From NCBI GenBank assembly GCA_946479005.1, contig CAMLEM010000006.1:1-15612 (forward strand): a DNA stretch of 15,612 nucleotides, read 5' to 3'. Of the stretch, positions 14,014 through 15,612 are shown piece by piece (within the stretch, counting starts at the first letter, position 1; the number at the start of each line of letters is the position of its first letter). Both the position numbers and the translations under genes were made by a program. The notes beneath the pieces were generated by a model. It had not been told where the DNA came from, did not search any database, and saw only the letters and a program-made list of their open reading frames with translations. The DNA comes from an uncultured Chitinophagaceae bacterium (lineage in GTDB: Bacteria > Bacteroidota > Bacteroidia > Chitinophagales > Chitinophagaceae).

Positions 14014-14757
14014 CTAAGGGAAGGAAGTGTTTGTCCAGATCTTCCAGCTTTCTTCCGCCTGGATCTCGAGCATTTCCAGCCCATTCCGGGTTTTCGCGCC
14101 CCGGGCCTCTCCTTTCTGCACGAACAGCGTTTTTTCAGGGTTGTACACCAGGTCAAATAAAATATGGTCCTTCCCAAGGCCTTCATATGGAATGGGTGGA
14201 CAATCATTTACCAGGGGATACATACCCACTGGCGAGGTATTGATGATGAGCGGGTGTTCCCTCATCAATTCTTCATCGAGCGCTTCATAGGTGAATGTTG
14301 ATCCTTCGTTGGCCTTCCGGCTGACCACCTCAGCCTCTACCCCCAATTGGCGCAATACGTACAGGACCGCTTTGGTGGCGCCACCATTCCCGAGCACCAG
14401 CGCTTTTTTATGCTTTGGGGTGAGCAATGGTTCCAGGCTTTTCCTGAACCCGGTATGGTCCGTATTGAAACCCCACAATTTCCCTTCGTGGACGCGCACA
14501 CAATTGCAGGCATCCAGTCCTTCCGGCAATGAGGAATGATCAAGAAGATCGATGATGGTCCGCTTGTGAGGAATGGTGACATTGAATCCCTGCAACGCGG
14601 GATGATCGGCGATGATCCCGCGCACCGCTTCCACTTTTTCAATGGGAAAAAGCTGGTACCTGCAATCCCTCAAACCCTCCCTGAGGAATTTATCCGTGAA
14701 ATATCTTTTGGAAAAAGAATGCGACAGGGGAAAGCCTATGAGTCCATAGAGTCGCAT
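14014..14757 (-). CDS. aroE: Shikimate dehydrogenase
   Basis: The 247-residue NADPH-dependent enzyme reduces 3-dehydroshikimate to shikimate in the aromatic amino acid pathway. The substrate-binding elements are present: LSHSFSK (11-17, Ser12 and Ser14), NVTIPHK with catalytic Lys65, Asn85 in DACNCVRV, and catalytic Asp100 in FNTDHTGF. The nucleotide-binding turn is LGNGGATKAV (about 122-131). TSPVGM and NGLEML follow. It is slightly shorter than the 272-residue E. coli AroE but complete. It starts five bases after the comA stop and is followed after 19 bp by the thioesterase gene, so the three form one operon. Confidence 0.95.
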   Translation of the reverse strand: MRLYGLIGFPLSHSFSKRYFTDKFLREGLRDCRYQLFPIEKVEAVRGIIADHPALQGFNVTIPHKRTIIDLLDHSSLPEGLDACNCVRVHEGKLWGFNTDHTGFRKSLEPLLTPKHKKALVLGNGGATKAVLYVLRQLGVEAEVVSRKANEGSTFTYEALDEELMREHPLIINTSPVGMYPLVNDCPPIPYEGLGKDHILFDLVYNPEKTLFVQKGEARGAKTRNGLEMLEIQAEESWKIWTNTSFP

Positions 14758-14762
14758 TTCAT

Positions 14763-15539
14763 TTAAAGAGTGATCGTTTTTTTATCCAGGTAAAGCATAA
14801 AAGTATCCCCTCTCAGGCCAATGCGCATCGCTTCCAGGGGGATCACTTCCGTAGGTGCGATATTACCGAGGTTCACGTTGGCTCCCAGCAGTTCGATGAA
14901 ATAAAGTTGCTGCGCTTTTTGCGGGGCTTCCCAAATGATCTTTTCGCCGGGTATCTGGGTAAGGATCTCCTGTACAAGGCCCTCTCTCACCTCGCCGGTA
15001 CCCCGGTAAATACCTACATTCCCCGCTTCGCGCGCTTCGGCGATCACATAGGCCGAGCCTGCTTCAAGTTCCGCCTTCATCAGTTCGATCCATTTGTAGG
15101 GAGGAATGATGTGGGCGGCATCCTTACTTCCCACTTCGCTCAATACGGTTCCGTGCTTTGCGAGTTTTTCTATGTAACCGCATTTTTCGGCGTGGGGAAT
15201 GGTGATCGACCCATCCGAAACTTCCATATAGGTGATCCCGTAATCCTTGCATACCCGGATATAATCTTCAAACTGGTTGCGGATTAAAAAGGCCTCGAAC
15301 AGCGTTCCTCCAAAATAAACCGGGATGTCGAATGACTGGTAAACTTCCACCTTCTCTTTCAGGTTGGGCGTTACAAAAGAGGTCCCGAAACCCAGCTTGA
15401 TGATGTCCACGTGGGGATGCGCCACACTCAGAAAATTGCGCGCTTCGTCCACGCTCAAACCTTTATCCATCACCATTGTCAGCCCGGATTGTCGGGGTTT
15501 CTTTATACGCTCAGGGATCTGCGAGAGATTGAAATTCAT
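14763..15539 (-). CDS. comA: Phosphosulfolactate synthase (ComA family)
   Basis: The 258-residue TIM-barrel protein matches the ComA family, which adds sulfite to phosphoenolpyruvate to give (2R)-phospho-3-sulfolactate. In methanogens this opens coenzyme M synthesis. Recognisable segments are SGLTMVMDKGLS (18-29), VDIIKLGFGTS (44-54), PVYFGGTLFE (73-82), YMEVSDGSI (104-112), SEVGSKD (134-140) and IAEAREAGNVGIYRG (166-180). Length and order fit the family. Coenzyme M is not expected in Bacteroidota, so the product more likely leads to sulfolactate, cysteate or sulfonolipids; that is inference. It is the first gene of the comA-aroE-thioesterase operon, with an exact -7 box (TACCTTTG) about 29 bp upstream of the ATG. 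Confidence 0.92.
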   Translation of the reverse strand: MNFNLSQIPERIKKPRQSGLTMVMDKGLSVDEARNFLSVAHPHVDIIKLGFGTSFVTPNLKEKVEVYQSFDIPVYFGGTLFEAFLIRNQFEDYIRVCKDYGITYMEVSDGSITIPHAEKCGYIEKLAKHGTVLSEVGSKDAAHIIPPYKWIELMKAELEAGSAYVIAEAREAGNVGIYRGTGEVREGLVQEILTQIPGEKIIWEAPQKAQQLYFIELLGANVNLGNIAPTEVIPLEAMRIGLRGDTFMLYLDKKTITL

Positions 15540-15567
15540 ATTGGTATTGTTGAAAGGAAATGCCGCG

Positions 15568-15575
15568 CAAAGGTA
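15568..15575 (-). promoter_or_regulatory. Bacteroidota -7 promoter box for comA
   Basis: TACCTTTG on the minus strand is an exact TAnnTTTG match, 28 bp upstream of the ATG at 15539. The place where a -33 TTG would be expected is occupied by an A/T-rich heptamer array with no clear match. Confidence 0.65.
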
Positions 15576-15612
15576 ATGAATAACGAATAATGAAAAACGA
15601 ATAACGATTATT
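15575..15612. repeat. Heptamer tandem array upstream of comA, right-truncated
   Basis: Five complete 7-bp units and part of a sixth run in phase from 15575 to the window edge. The plus-strand consensus is AA-C/T-GAAT (units AATGAAT, AACGAAT, AATGAAA, AACGAAT, AACGATT). Reading toward comA the unit is ATTCGTT or ATTCATT. The array adjoins the comA -7 box and probably continues beyond the window. Confidence 0.75.

Overview
The window looks like a chromosomal segment from a member of Bacteroidota, most likely close to Chitinophagaceae. The reasons are exact Bacteroidota-type -7 promoter boxes (TAnnTTTG) in front of several genes, lipoprotein signal peptides of the local style, a long form of IspH, a eukaryote-like NADP isocitrate dehydrogenase and a ComA-type phosphosulfolactate synthase. 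Genus and species cannot be settled from the sequence alone. I see no phage, plasmid, insertion sequence, CRISPR array, tRNA or rRNA. Nearly all of the window is housekeeping and metabolic coding sequence.

Layout, left to right. An 11-bp tandem array (1-66) runs off the left edge. Next come a GH13 alpha-amylase-family lipoprotein (minus) and a 13-unit heptamer array, followed by ispH (plus). A glycogen-phosphorylase-like protein and a four-cysteine lipoprotein follow on the minus strand. Then come a GufA-type ZIP metal transporter (plus), a Crp/Fnr-type regulator (minus) and icd (plus), the last two sharing overlapping back-to-back promoters. A small unknown gene (minus) is separated by a strong terminator from the rpsL-rpsG pair (minus), and ilvE (minus) lies behind that. 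A tightly packed plus-strand operon follows: an unknown protein with a possible resemblance to DNA polymerase III psi, rdgB, an ECF sigma factor and its putative membrane anti-sigma factor. The last block is a minus-strand operon: comA, aroE and a hotdog-fold thioesterase. Its promoter lies against a second heptamer array at the right edge.

Genes that plausibly work together: the amylase-like protein and the phosphorylase-like protein in alpha-glucan metabolism; the psi-like protein and RdgB in replication or nucleotide-pool quality; the sigma and anti-sigma pair as one envelope-signalling switch; and ComA and AroE as two enzymes drawing directly or indirectly on phosphoenolpyruvate. ComA may feed sulfonate or sulfonolipid synthesis.

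The least explained items are: (1) heptameric tandem arrays lying against the -7 boxes of ispH and comA, where a -33 element would be expected; (2) a glycogen-phosphorylase-family protein with threonine where the PLP-binding lysine should be; (3) the possible psi/HolD-like protein co-operonic with rdgB and an ECF sigma factor; (4) a repeated PPxxxW motif in the putative anti-sigma factor.
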